Positions 26,901 to 33,958 of a stretch of 64,000 nt of DNA are shown in pieces. The DNA lies in contig NZ_FXTA01000005.1 in the NCBI RefSeq assembly GCF_900182645.1, positions 124,001 to 188,000 on the forward strand, read 5' to 3'. Under the pieces are notes generated by a model, which was not told the origin of the DNA, ran no database searches, and saw only the letters and a program-made list of their open reading frames with translations. Each line of letters starts with the position of its first letter. Positions within the stretch are counted from its first letter, which is position 1. This DNA is from Flavobacterium resistens (GTDB lineage: Bacteria; Bacteroidota; Bacteroidia; Flavobacteriales; Flavobacteriaceae). A program made the position numbers and the translations under genes.

Positions 26901-27062
26901 ATGACAAAAGTTATTACAATCGTTACTGTTGCTTTATTTACAATTGGCGTGAATGCTCAAGATACTGCACCTGCTAAAAAAGAAAAAGCAAAAAAAGAAT
27001 CATGCTGTAAAAAAACTTCAACAGATAAGAAAGACAAAAAATCTTGTTGCGTTAAAAAATAA
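26901..27062 (+). CDS. Tiny exported Cys/Lys-rich peptide, 53 residues
   Basis: An ATG at 26901 opens a 53-codon frame. Its first 20 residues (MTKVITIVTVALFTIGVNAQ) form a signal peptide, and the remainder is dominated by Lys with two Cys-Cys pairs (ESCCKK and KSCCVKK). A -7 element lies upstream and a strong hairpin follows, so it is a complete small transcription unit. The mature peptide of about 33 residues resembles a metallothionein-like metal binder. This is inferred from composition and from the copper genes nearby. No family recognised. Confidence 0.65.
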   Translation: MTKVITIVTVALFTIGVNAQDTAPAKKEKAKKESCCKKTSTDKKDKKSCCVKK

Positions 27063-27081
27063 TTGAAACTTGATTTCAACA

Positions 27082-27112
27082 AAAAAGACCTCAAGAATAT
27101 TGAGGTCTTTTT
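27082..27112 (+). terminator. Hairpin terminator of the small Cys-rich gene
   Basis: AAAAAGACCTCAA and TTGAGGTCTTTTT pair with a short loop and are followed by a run of T. It may also end the convergent DUF4442 transcript. Confidence 0.85.
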
Positions 27113-27148
27113 TTTATATAAAAATTCGTGAATTCGTGGCCATATCAC

Positions 27149-27601
27149 CTATTTCAATCGAACACTCCATTCAAAATCCATTTCAGAAACCTGAATTCCT
27201 TCTTCATTTGTTCCGATAGATTTCATCCAAAATGTCTGTCCTTCTCCAGTTTCAATAGTTCTTTGAATCGCTTCAGCAATTAAATGTCCGTCGTTGCAGA
27301 CAAAAGTGATTCTTCCCGTTGCTTTTTTAGTAAAGTTTCCTTTATTGTTGGCAACCAACATGGAGATTTTTCGGCCACTTTCCTGAATTTGAGAAATAAC
27401 CAAAGCCCCTGTTGTCAACTCTGCCGCCATTGCCTGAACAGCAAAATACATAGAATTAAAAGGATTTTGATTAATCCATCGATGTTTGACACTTACAATA
27501 CAACTGTCTTTATCGATAGCTTTTACACGTACCCCGCAAAAGTATGCTGATGGTAATTTGAACAATACAAATTTGTTGAGTTTGGAAACTGAAACTGCCA
27601 T
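27149..27601 (-). CDS. DUF4442 family hotdog-fold protein
   Basis: This 150-residue cytoplasmic protein has the hotdog-fold pattern of acyl-CoA thioesterase relatives: KLPSAYFCGVRVKAIDKDSC, then VKHRWINQNPFNSMYFAVQ, the helix AMAAELTTGALVI, and late strands ending MDFEWSVRLK. The NPFNSMYFA stretch is characteristic of DUF4442. An acyl-thioester substrate is implied by the fold but not shown. It is a single minus-strand gene between the small Cys-rich gene and the DUF4870 cluster. Confidence 0.8.
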   Translation of the reverse strand: MAVSVSKLNKFVLFKLPSAYFCGVRVKAIDKDSCIVSVKHRWINQNPFNSMYFAVQAMAAELTTGALVISQIQESGRKISMLVANNKGNFTKKATGRITFVCNDGHLIAEAIQRTIETGEGQTFWMKSIGTNEEGIQVSEMDFEWSVRLK

Positions 27602-27795
27602 GTGATATATTTTTTTAGTAAAAATACAAAAAAACTATGCACGCACAATAAATTTACTATACTTTCCTAAAACCTCAATAAAACAAGGCATTACAAATGG
27701 TTTTCAATGAATAAAACTACAAATTCAAATCTTAAACTTGTTAAAATTTTGTTAATATTTGGTACTATGCAAAACAAGATACTGTTTTTTAGACA

Positions 27796-27803
27796 TATAT
27801 TTG
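27796..27803 (+). promoter_or_regulatory. -7 element of the DUF4870 gene
   Basis: TATATTTG matches TANNTTTG, 28 bases ahead of the ATG at 27832. No well-spaced TTG was seen. Confidence 0.45.
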
Positions 27804-27831
27804 CATAAGAAAATACTATATACTTTTAATC

Positions 27832-28311
27832 ATGGAAACAACAACACCACTCATCATGGAAACAACATCAGAAAGAAACACATCAGCGTTTACACATTTA
27901 AGTACATTAAGTCAGTACATTATTCCTTTTGGGAATTATATTTTCCCAATCATCATTTGGTCGAGCTACAAAGACAAATCAGAATTTGTAAATCACCACG
28001 GAAAACAGACGTTGAATTTTCAATTGAGTTTATTGCTTTATACTTTGGTTTTAGCCTTAATCGCAATTCCGATTTTCGTATCAGTAGTTTTGCAAAACAT
28101 TCCGATGGAAGCTGTTTTTAACGACGAAGATTTCGTAATCAGAAATTTCAATTTTCAAGGAAACATTGCCTTATTAAGTATCGGCGCGACAGCTGTTTTA
28201 CTTTTTGGATTGCTAAAATTTGTTGAATTCTTTTTAGTGATTTATGCTTCGATAAAAGCTTCAAACGGAGAATTATACAATTATCCGCTTACGATTCCTT
28301 TTATAAAGTAA
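27832..28311 (+). CDS. DUF4870 family membrane protein
   Basis: This 159-residue protein has three to four membrane helices and DUF4870 hallmarks: LSTLSQYIIPFGNYIFPIII, then FVNHHGKQTLNFQLS, and a terminal helix with FFLVIYASIKASNGELYNYP. The His-His-Gly-Lys-Gln segment between the first helices is typical. Function unknown; related proteins are linked to Tic20-like folds. It heads the cluster with PadR, PspC and GIN proteins, which suggests a role in the same envelope process. A 122-base gap with a partial repeat separates it from the PadR gene. Confidence 0.85.
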   Translation: METTTPLIMETTSERNTSAFTHLSTLSQYIIPFGNYIFPIIIWSSYKDKSEFVNHHGKQTLNFQLSLLLYTLVLALIAIPIFVSVVLQNIPMEAVFNDEDFVIRNFNFQGNIALLSIGATAVLLFGLLKFVEFFLVIYASIKASNGELYNYPLTIPFIK

Positions 28312-28312
28312 C

Positions 28313-28336
28313 ACTTCGACTTCGCTCAGTGTGACA
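28313..28336 (+). repeat. Short repeat ACTTCGACTTCGCTCA (single arm)
   Basis: This 24-base segment, ending GTGTGACA, recurs as both arms of the inverted repeat at 52672-52737. Here only one arm is present, just after the DUF4870 stop. Confidence 0.6.
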
Positions 28337-28432
28337 CAAAAAAATTAAAAGATTATAGACACAATCAATCATCAATCAATCATCATCAATCAAAAAACGA
28401 ATTGTTCAATCTAAAAAAAACAAAATGAAATT

Positions 28433-28765
28433 ATGAACATTGAAAACACAAAAGCACAGATGCGCAAAGGTGTTCTTGAGTTTTGCATCTTATCAGTATT
28501 AAAAGAGAAAGACGCATATACATCTGAAATATTAGACACTTTAAAAAACGCAAAATTACTAGTTGTAGAAGGAACCGTTTATCCGTTGTTAACTAGATTG
28601 AAAAATGACGGTTTACTAAATTATCGCTGGGAAGAATCGACCTCAGGGCCGCCACGAAAATATTATGGATTAACCGAGATAGGACAAACTTTTTTAAACG
28701 AACTTAGCGGCACTTGGACAGAATTATCTGACGCCGTAAAACTAATCACCAATCAAAATCAATAA
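28433..28765 (+). CDS. PadR-family transcriptional regulator
   Basis: This 110-residue winged-helix protein has the PadR pattern: KGVLEFCILSVLKEKDAYTS, a recognition region around VVEGTVYPLLTRLKNDGLL, and the wing with SGPPRKYYGLTEIGQTFL. PadR proteins usually repress neighbouring genes and respond to small ligands or envelope stress. It lies 3 bases ahead of the PspC gene and is probably the regulator of that operon. Confidence 0.92.
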   Translation: MNIENTKAQMRKGVLEFCILSVLKEKDAYTSEILDTLKNAKLLVVEGTVYPLLTRLKNDGLLNYRWEESTSGPPRKYYGLTEIGQTFLNELSGTWTELSDAVKLITNQNQ

Positions 28766-28768
28766 GTC

Positions 28769-30499
28769 ATGAACAAAACAGTAAATATTAACTTAGGCGG
28801 TATGTTTTTTCACATCGATGAAGATGCATATTTAAAATTGACACGCTATTTTGACGCTATAAAACGATCATTGAACAATTCGTCTGGACAAGATGAAATT
28901 ATTAAAGACATCGAAATGCGCGTTTCTGAATTATTAACAGAAAAACAAAAAAGCGAAAAACATGTTGTTGGTTTAAAAGACGTTGACGAAGTGATTGCGG
29001 TGATGGGCCAACCTGAAGATTACCGAATTGAAGATGAAGAAAGCCAAAATCAATCTTTCAATAATTACGGTGGAAGACAGCATAAAAAATTATACCGTGA
29101 CAAAGAAAAAGGTATGATTGGCGGTGTTGCAACTGGTTTAGGACATTATTTTGGAATTGATGCCGTTTGGATCAAAATCATATTCTTAATCTTTGTTTTT
29201 GCAGGTTTTGGAACTGGAATCTTAGCTTACTTCGTACTTTGGATCGTAACTCCTGAAGCGGTAACAACTTCAGAAAAACTGGAAATGACTGGAGAACCAG
29301 TTACGATTTCAAACATCGAAAAAAAAGTACGTGAAGAAATTGATTCATTATCTGAAAAATTCAAAAATGCAGATTATGACAAAATGGGAAACCAGGTAAA
29401 GTCGGGAGCTGAGAGAATAAGTAGTTCATTTGGAGACTTTGTCATGACGGTTTTTAAAATCTTTGCTAAATTTTTAGGTGTAATTCTAATCATGGCGGGA
29501 ATCACTACTCTAATCCTTTTATTAATTGGAGTATTTACTTTAGGAACAAATGTTTTTATTGATTTCCCTTGGCAAAACTTTATTGAAGCAGGAAACTTTA
29601 CAGAATATCCTATTTGGTCTTTTGGTTTATTGATGCTTTTTGCAGTTGGAATTCCATTTTTCTTCTTGACATTGTTAGGGTTTAAATTGTTATCTCCAAA
29701 TTTGAAATCAATCGGAAATATTACAAAATATACTTTGCTTGCCATCTGGATTATTGCTGTTGCAATTGCAATCAGCATCGGAATTAAACAAGCGACTGAA
29801 ATATCTTATGATAACAAAACAGTTGAGAAGAAATCATTGAACATTACATCAAAAGATACTCTTTATGTAAAATTCAGATACAACGATTATTATGCTAAGG
29901 ATTTAAATCATCATCATGAATTTACATTCGTACAAGATTCTGCAAACAACAACTTGATTTATTCTAATGATGTTCGTTTACATGTTTTATACACTGACAA
30001 TGCTTCTCCTTACTTACAAATTGAAAAAAGTGCAAGAGGGAATTCATTTTCAAGTGCAAAGAAAAGAGCTGAAAAAATCAATTACGGTATTCAGATTAAT
30101 GGAAATCATTTAATTTTGGATAATTATTTTCTGACAGATGTAAAAAATAAGTTCAGAGGACAAGAAGTTGATGTATATTTGTACTTGCCAGAAGGGCAAT
30201 TATTTAAGCCAGATTCTTCAGTACAAGATTACGACGATTCTGAAAATGATTTCTTCAACCTGCACTTTAGCGGAGATTACAATTACAAAGTTGAAGGTTC
30301 AAAAATAAAATGTTTAAACTGCCCTGCAGAAGAGAACGAATATAATGATGGAGATTATGATAGTGACGAAAACACTATTGAGAATGACACTGTAAAGGAA
30401 GTTTCGATTAAAATTAACGGAAAAGAAGTTTTAAACGGAAAAAAAACCAAAGGAAAATTAACCACTGATAAAAACGGAGTTATAATTAAAATCAACTAA
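28769..30499 (+). CDS. PspC-domain envelope-stress membrane protein
   Basis: The protein has 576 residues. The first 95 residues hold a cytoplasmic helical domain with VNINLGGMFFHIDEDAY. The PspC domain follows at about 110-175 (KKLYRDKEKGMIGGVATGLG, HYFGIDAVWIKIIFLI). Four more membrane helices lie at about 225-345, and a large polar, acidic C-terminal region is predicted outside the membrane. PspC relates to the phage-shock response in enterobacteria. In Flavobacteriia this long form accompanies PadR and GIN-domain proteins. It is the second gene of the unit, with 3 and 11 bases to its neighbours. Function in this group is not settled. Confidence 0.88.
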   Translation: MNKTVNINLGGMFFHIDEDAYLKLTRYFDAIKRSLNNSSGQDEIIKDIEMRVSELLTEKQKSEKHVVGLKDVDEVIAVMGQPEDYRIEDEESQNQSFNNYGGRQHKKLYRDKEKGMIGGVATGLGHYFGIDAVWIKIIFLIFVFAGFGTGILAYFVLWIVTPEAVTTSEKLEMTGEPVTISNIEKKVREEIDSLSEKFKNADYDKMGNQVKSGAERISSSFGDFVMTVFKIFAKFLGVILIMAGITTLILLLIGVFTLGTNVFIDFPWQNFIEAGNFTEYPIWSFGLLMLFAVGIPFFFLTLLGFKLLSPNLKSIGNITKYTLLAIWIIAVAIAISIGIKQATEISYDNKTVEKKSLNITSKDTLYVKFRYNDYYAKDLNHHHEFTFVQDSANNNLIYSNDVRLHVLYTDNASPYLQIEKSARGNSFSSAKKRAEKINYGIQINGNHLILDNYFLTDVKNKFRGQEVDVYLYLPEGQLFKPDSSVQDYDDSENDFFNLHFSGDYNYKVEGSKIKCLNCPAEENEYNDGDYDSDENTIENDTVKEVSIKINGKEVLNGKKTKGKLTTDKNGVIIKIN

Positions 30500-30510
30500 T
30501 AACTAAGGCC

Positions 30511-31245
30511 ATGATCAAAATAATCATTCATATTACAAAATTTATTATTGCAACTGTTACCGCATTATTGTTTGCTTCTTGCAACTTTAATTTGAATACA
30601 GTTGAAGGAAGCGGACATGTAACAACTGAAAAAAGAATTGTTCAGGGAGATTTCAAAAAAGTATCTGTAAGCAATGCGATTGATTTAGTAATCGTACAGT
30701 CTGATTCAACTGAAATTGTTGTTGAAGCTGATGATAATTTACAAAAAGAAATCATTACAAAAGTTGAAAACGGAACATTAGTAATTAGCTGTAAATTCAG
30801 TTCATTCAGAAATGTTACGACTAAAAAAGTTACAGTAAAAATGCCGGTTATTGATAAGCTTGAAGCTTCGAGCGCTGCAACGGTACAAAGCAAAAATGTA
30901 ATTCAGTCACAGGATATCGATTTAGAAACTTCAAGCGCAGCAACTATGACTGTTAATGTAGAATCTGACAATATTTCGGCAGAATCTGGAAGCGGGAGTT
31001 CTATTTCGGTTGAAGGAAAAGCATTAAAAATCAAAACTTCAGCATCTAGCGGTTCTAATATTAATGCAGAAAAATTATTAGCAAACGAAGTTCATGCAGA
31101 AGCTTCAAGCGGAGGAAGTGTAAATGTGCATCCGATTGTAAGTCTTAAAGCAGAAGCATCAAGCGGAGGAAGCATCAATTACGACTCAACTCCTAAGACT
31201 GTTGAAAAAAGTTCAAATTCTGGCGGAAGCATCAGTCAGGGATAG
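30511..31245 (+). CDS. Lipoprotein with GIN (DUF2807) beta-helix domain
   Basis: A 244-residue protein with lipobox LFASC and then the GIN-domain start GSGHVTTEKRIVQGDFKKVS. Parallel beta-helix turns follow (LVIVQSDSTEIVVEADDN; repeated SSAATVQS, ASSGGSVN, ASSGGSIN). The C-terminal third is a low-complexity Ser/Gly repeat built from SSGGS units. GIN-domain proteins are surface or periplasmic putative adhesins of Bacteroidota. It follows the PspC gene by 11 bases and belongs to the same operon. A related gene follows. Function not established. Confidence 0.85.
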   Translation: MIKIIIHITKFIIATVTALLFASCNFNLNTVEGSGHVTTEKRIVQGDFKKVSVSNAIDLVIVQSDSTEIVVEADDNLQKEIITKVENGTLVISCKFSSFRNVTTKKVTVKMPVIDKLEASSAATVQSKNVIQSQDIDLETSSAATMTVNVESDNISAESGSGSSISVEGKALKIKTSASSGSNINAEKLLANEVHAEASSGGSVNVHPIVSLKAEASSGGSINYDSTPKTVEKSSNSGGSISQG

Positions 31246-31302
31246 TCAATATTTATGTGTTAAATATAAAAGAAATCATTCATCAAAAGTGGATGATTTT
31301 TT

Positions 31303-31310
31303 TATATTTG
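31303..31310 (+). promoter_or_regulatory. -7 element upstream of the second GIN gene
   Basis: TATATTTG matches TANNTTTG, 21 bases before the ATG at 31332. It may allow separate transcription of this gene. No -33 TTG was seen. Confidence 0.4.
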
Positions 31311-31331
31311 TCAAAATCAAATCTAGAATTA

Positions 31332-32165
31332 ATGAAAAAAAATACTGCCCTGGTTCTGTTACTATTAGTTACAACATTAACTTTTGCACAAAGAAGAGAA
31401 AAAATAAAAGGAACTAAAATCGTTACAACATCAATAAAAGAAGTTGGAAGTTTTGACGGCCTTGAAGTAGATGACAATCTGGAAGTTTATTTGGAACGCG
31501 GAGAAAAAAATGAAATCAAAATTGAAGCCGACGATAATCTTCATGATATTGTTGCGATGGATTTAAGAGATAAAACCCTGCGTTTATATACTTCAAAAGA
31601 AAGTACAATTTTCAAAAAACTTTCTGTACGTGTTACTTACACTGGAACATTAAATAAAGTAATTGCAAAGAACGAGGCAATTATTTACGCCATTCAGGAA
31701 CTTAAATTAGATGATATTACTTTTAACAGCGTAGATTATTCGAAGTTATTTTTAAATGTAAATGCAAAAAAATTCGGCTTAGTTGCAGATGACAAATCCA
31801 GATCTGAAATAAATCTGAAAGCAGAAGAAGCTACTATTCAATTAAGCAAAAATGCGGGATTGAAATCTTTAGTTTCTGCAATCAAATTTAAATGTGATTT
31901 ATACCAAAAATCAAATGCTGCAATTGAAGGAATTGCTGAAAAAGCAACTATTCGTTTGGATAATAATTCGGTTTTCACTGGAACAAAGTTTACTATGAAA
32001 GATGCTAATATTACAGCTGAAAGTTATTCTACCGGAAGTATTTTAGCCGAAACTACTATTTCAATCGCAGTTGGAGACAAAGCTGAACTTTCTTTATTTG
32101 GAAACCCAACTATACAATTGACACGCTTTTCTGAAGAAGCAAAATTGATTAAGAAGCTTAAATAA
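31332..32165 (+). CDS. GIN (DUF2807) domain exported protein
   Basis: From the ATG at 31332 (277 residues) a clean signal peptide ends TLTFAQ, whereas the longer frame from 31257 adds a non-signal leader, so the later start is chosen. The mature part repeats the GIN pattern: KIVTTSIKEVGSFDGLEVDD, then VYLERGEKNEIKIEADDNLH, and beta-helix turns through residue 265. It is a distant paralogue of the preceding GIN lipoprotein but lacks the lipobox and the Ser/Gly repeats. It closes the PadR/PspC cluster. Confidence 0.83.
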   Translation: MKKNTALVLLLLVTTLTFAQRREKIKGTKIVTTSIKEVGSFDGLEVDDNLEVYLERGEKNEIKIEADDNLHDIVAMDLRDKTLRLYTSKESTIFKKLSVRVTYTGTLNKVIAKNEAIIYAIQELKLDDITFNSVDYSKLFLNVNAKKFGLVADDKSRSEINLKAEEATIQLSKNAGLKSLVSAIKFKCDLYQKSNAAIEGIAEKATIRLDNNSVFTGTKFTMKDANITAESYSTGSILAETTISIAVGDKAELSLFGNPTIQLTRFSEEAKLIKKLK

Positions 32166-32168
32166 TTT

Positions 32169-32340
32169 TGTTTCATGTTTCATGTTTCAAGTTTCAAGTT
32201 TCAAGTTTGAAATAAAAATGTCAATATTAAAACTAAAAAATCCCAATCTAACTTTAGATTGGGATTTTTTTATGGTAAAGTTTTAAGCCTTCCAATAACT
32301 TGAAACCTGAAACTTGAAACTTTTAACTTTTAACTTTCAA
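32169..32340. repeat. GTTTCAAG inverted repeat flanking a terminator
   Basis: One arm (32169-32212) is a run of TTTCAAG/TTTCATG units. The opposite arm (32297-32340) holds the complementary CTTGAAAC units. The hairpin terminator sits between them. A compact relative lies at 41255-41312. Confidence 0.7.
32235..32270. terminator. Bidirectional hairpin terminator
   Basis: AAAAAATCCCAATCTA pairs with TAGATTGGGATTTTTT over 16 bp with a 4-base loop, between the convergent GIN and trxB genes. Confidence 0.88.
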
Positions 32341-32341
32341 C

Positions 32342-33289
32342 TTATTCCTTAGAAGCCAAATATCTTTCAGCATCCAAAGCAGCCATACATCCTGTACCTG
32401 CAGCAGTAATAGCTTGGCGGTATACATGATCGGCAGCATCTCCAGCTACAAAAACACCTGCAACATTTGTATTAGATGTTCCTGGAGTGTTTATAATATA
32501 ACCTGTTTCATCAAGAGTGATGTAATCTTTAAAAATGTCTGTATTTGGTTTGTGTCCAATTGCTACGAAGAAACCAGTTGCAGGAATTTCGATAACTTCT
32601 CCAGTAGTTTTATTTAATGCTTTAATAGCATGAACTACTTGATTATCACCAACAACTTCAACGGTATCGTGATTCATTAAGATTTCGATATTCTCTGTTT
32701 TGCGAACACGTTCTTCCATGATTTTTGAAGCTCTGAATTTTTCGCTTCTTACTAACATTGTCACTTTTTTACAAAGTTTAGATAGATAATGTGCTTCTTC
32801 ACAAGCAGAATCTCCAGCTCCAACAATTACAACTTCTTGATTTCTATAGAAGAATCCGTCACAAACAGCACAAGCAGAAACTCCTCCACCCATATTCAAA
32901 TAATGCTGCTCTGATGGTAATCCTAAATATTTCGCTGAAGCTCCTGTCGAAATAATAACAGTTTCACAGTGTAACTCGATTGAATCATTGATCCAAACTT
33001 TATGAATATCTCCTGAAAAATCAACTTTTGTAGCCCAGCCATCACGAATATCAGCGCCAAAACGTTTTGCTTGTTCTTGTAACTGAATCATCATTTCTGG
33101 TCCGGTAACACCATCAACATAACCTGGGAAATTTTCTACCTCATTAGTTGTAGTTAATTGACCTCCTGGCTGCATTCCTTGATATAATACTGGATTCATG
33201 TTAGCTCTGGCTGCATAAATAGCTGCAGTATAACCTGCGGGGCCAGAACCTATAATAAGGCATTTAATTTTTTCGATTGTATCTGACAT
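32342..33289 (-). CDS. trxB: Thioredoxin-disulfide reductase
   Basis: The protein has 315 residues from the ATG at 33289; the longer frame from 33316 adds a weak leader. FAD-binding GSGPAG is at 14-19, the redox pair CAVC is at Cys140 and Cys143, the NADPH-binding GAGDSACEEAHYL follows, and the late FAD contact is GVFVAGDAAD. It transfers electrons from NADPH through FAD to thioredoxin in the cytoplasm. It is a single minus-strand gene with a -7 element TACATTTG at complement 33314-33321. Length and motifs are normal for low-molecular-weight TrxB. Confidence 0.95.
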   Translation of the reverse strand: MSDTIEKIKCLIIGSGPAGYTAAIYAARANMNPVLYQGMQPGGQLTTTNEVENFPGYVDGVTGPEMMIQLQEQAKRFGADIRDGWATKVDFSGDIHKVWINDSIELHCETVIISTGASAKYLGLPSEQHYLNMGGGVSACAVCDGFFYRNQEVVIVGAGDSACEEAHYLSKLCKKVTMLVRSEKFRASKIMEERVRKTENIEILMNHDTVEVVGDNQVVHAIKALNKTTGEVIEIPATGFFVAIGHKPNTDIFKDYITLDETGYIINTPGTSNTNVAGVFVAGDAADHVYRQAITAAGTGCMAALDAERYLASKE

Positions 33290-33313
33290 AATGTGAATAG
33301 TTTTTTTGTGATG

Positions 33314-33321
33314 CAAATGTA
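33314..33321 (-). promoter_or_regulatory. -7 element of trxB
   Basis: The complement reads TACATTTG (TANNTTTG), 24 bases upstream of the trxB start. No TTG at -33 was found. Confidence 0.5.
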
Positions 33322-33404
33322 AACTTTATTATAAAAAATATGGGCGAAAATAAATCCGAAATAACTATGTTCAAATAAGTTTTATTTATTTTCATTTTTT
33401 TCTT

Positions 33405-33432
33405 TTGTAAACAAAATTTATTTATATCTTTG
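33405..33432 (+). promoter_or_regulatory. Promoter of tRNA-Pro
   Basis: TTG at 33405-33407, a spacer of 17 bases and TATCTTTG at 33425-33432. The mature tRNA begins 34 bases after the -7 element. Confidence 0.7.
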
Positions 33433-33466
33433 CATCCGCTTTCGGGCAGTACAACAAATACATCTT

Positions 33467-33541
33467 CGGGGTGTAGCGTAGCCCGGTTATCGCGCCTGCT
33501 TTGGGAGCAGGAGGCCGCAGGTTCGAATCCTGCCACCCCGA
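33467..33541 (+). tRNA. tRNA-Pro (anticodon TGG)
   Basis: The sequence folds as a complete cloverleaf. The acceptor CGGGGTG pairs with CACCCCG, the anticodon stem CCTGC/GCAGG encloses the loop TTTGGGA with anticodon TGG, and the T-arm is GCAGG-TTCGAAT-CCTGC. The discriminator is A at 33541, and CCA is not encoded. A promoter lies upstream and a hairpin with a T run follows directly. Confidence 0.95.
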
Positions 33542-33542
33542 C

Positions 33543-33578
33543 AAAAGTCTTTTCATTTACTTGGAAAGACTTTTTTTT
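33543..33578 (+). terminator. Terminator of tRNA-Pro
   Basis: AAAGTCTTT and AAAGACTTT form a 9-bp stem with a 12-base loop and a run of eight T, beginning 2 bases after the tRNA. The same hairpin recurs after each of the two decayed tRNA copies downstream. Confidence 0.8.
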
Positions 33579-33602
33579 GCAATAAACTGAACTATAAAAT
33601 TA

Positions 33603-33684
33603 TAGCATAGAATGGTTATCTCGTTCCGATTGAGATCAGGAAGCCCGCAGGTTCTCCCGAAAGCTTTCGGGACTGCCACCCCGA
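33603..33684 (+). pseudogene. Decayed tRNA-Pro copy 1 with inserted palindrome
   Basis: TAGC-TAG, GGTTATC, CCGCAGGTTC and CTGCCACCCCGA align with the intact tRNA. The acceptor 5' strand and anticodon stem are destroyed, and the T-loop bases are replaced by the 18-bp palindrome TCCCGAAAGCTTTCGGGA (33655-33672). It cannot be a working tRNA. Confidence 0.8.
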
Positions 33685-33747
33685 CAAAAGTCTTTTCATT
33701 TACTTGGAAAGACTTTTTTTTTTGCAATAAACTGAACTATAAAATTA

Positions 33748-33829
33748 TAGCATAGAATGGTTATCTCGTCCCGATTGAGATCAGGAAGCCCGCAGGTTCT
33801 CCCGAAAGCTTTCGGGACTGCCACCTCGA
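33748..33829 (+). pseudogene. Decayed tRNA-Pro copy 2 with inserted palindrome
   Basis: Nearly identical to copy 1, with the same 18-bp palindrome at 33800-33817 in place of the T-loop bases. The acceptor end differs by one base (CACCTCGA). Confidence 0.8.
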
Positions 33830-33958
33830 CAAAAGTCTTTTCATTTACTTGAAAAGACTTTTTTTGCAATAAACTGAAAACCAAATATCATTGTTCAATT
33901 GTAAAAAAAAAGCCCACAGTTGAAACCGCAGGCTATACTAAAAAATATTATATTTTAT

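Larger units (their letters stand above)
33541..33878 (+). repeat. Tandem repeat of 143-145 bases derived from the tRNA-Pro region
   Basis: Two full units (33541-33683 and 33684-33828) and a partial third (33829-33878). Each contains the terminator hairpin, a spacer beginning GCAATAAACTGAACTATAA and a degraded tRNA copy. The units differ by a few bases and by the length of one T run, so the duplication is fairly recent. Confidence 0.88.

Noticed and set aside
19133..27062. Copper island as a mobile element or integrative plasmid remnant
   Set aside because: No integrase, transposase, flanking tRNA or direct repeats were found; base use looks like the neighbours.
31257..31331. Longer N-terminus for the second GIN protein
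   Set aside because: It crosses the -7 element and displaces the clean signal peptide that starts at 31332.
33264..33536. Minus-strand frame beginning MAGFEPAASCSQSRR across the tRNA gene
   Set aside because: It is the antisense translation of tRNA-Pro, a well-known spurious protein. The tRNA cloverleaf and promoter explain the sequence.
33696..33884. Minus-strand frame over the tandem repeats
   Set aside because: It runs through decayed tRNA copies and terminator hairpins and has no protein-like pattern.
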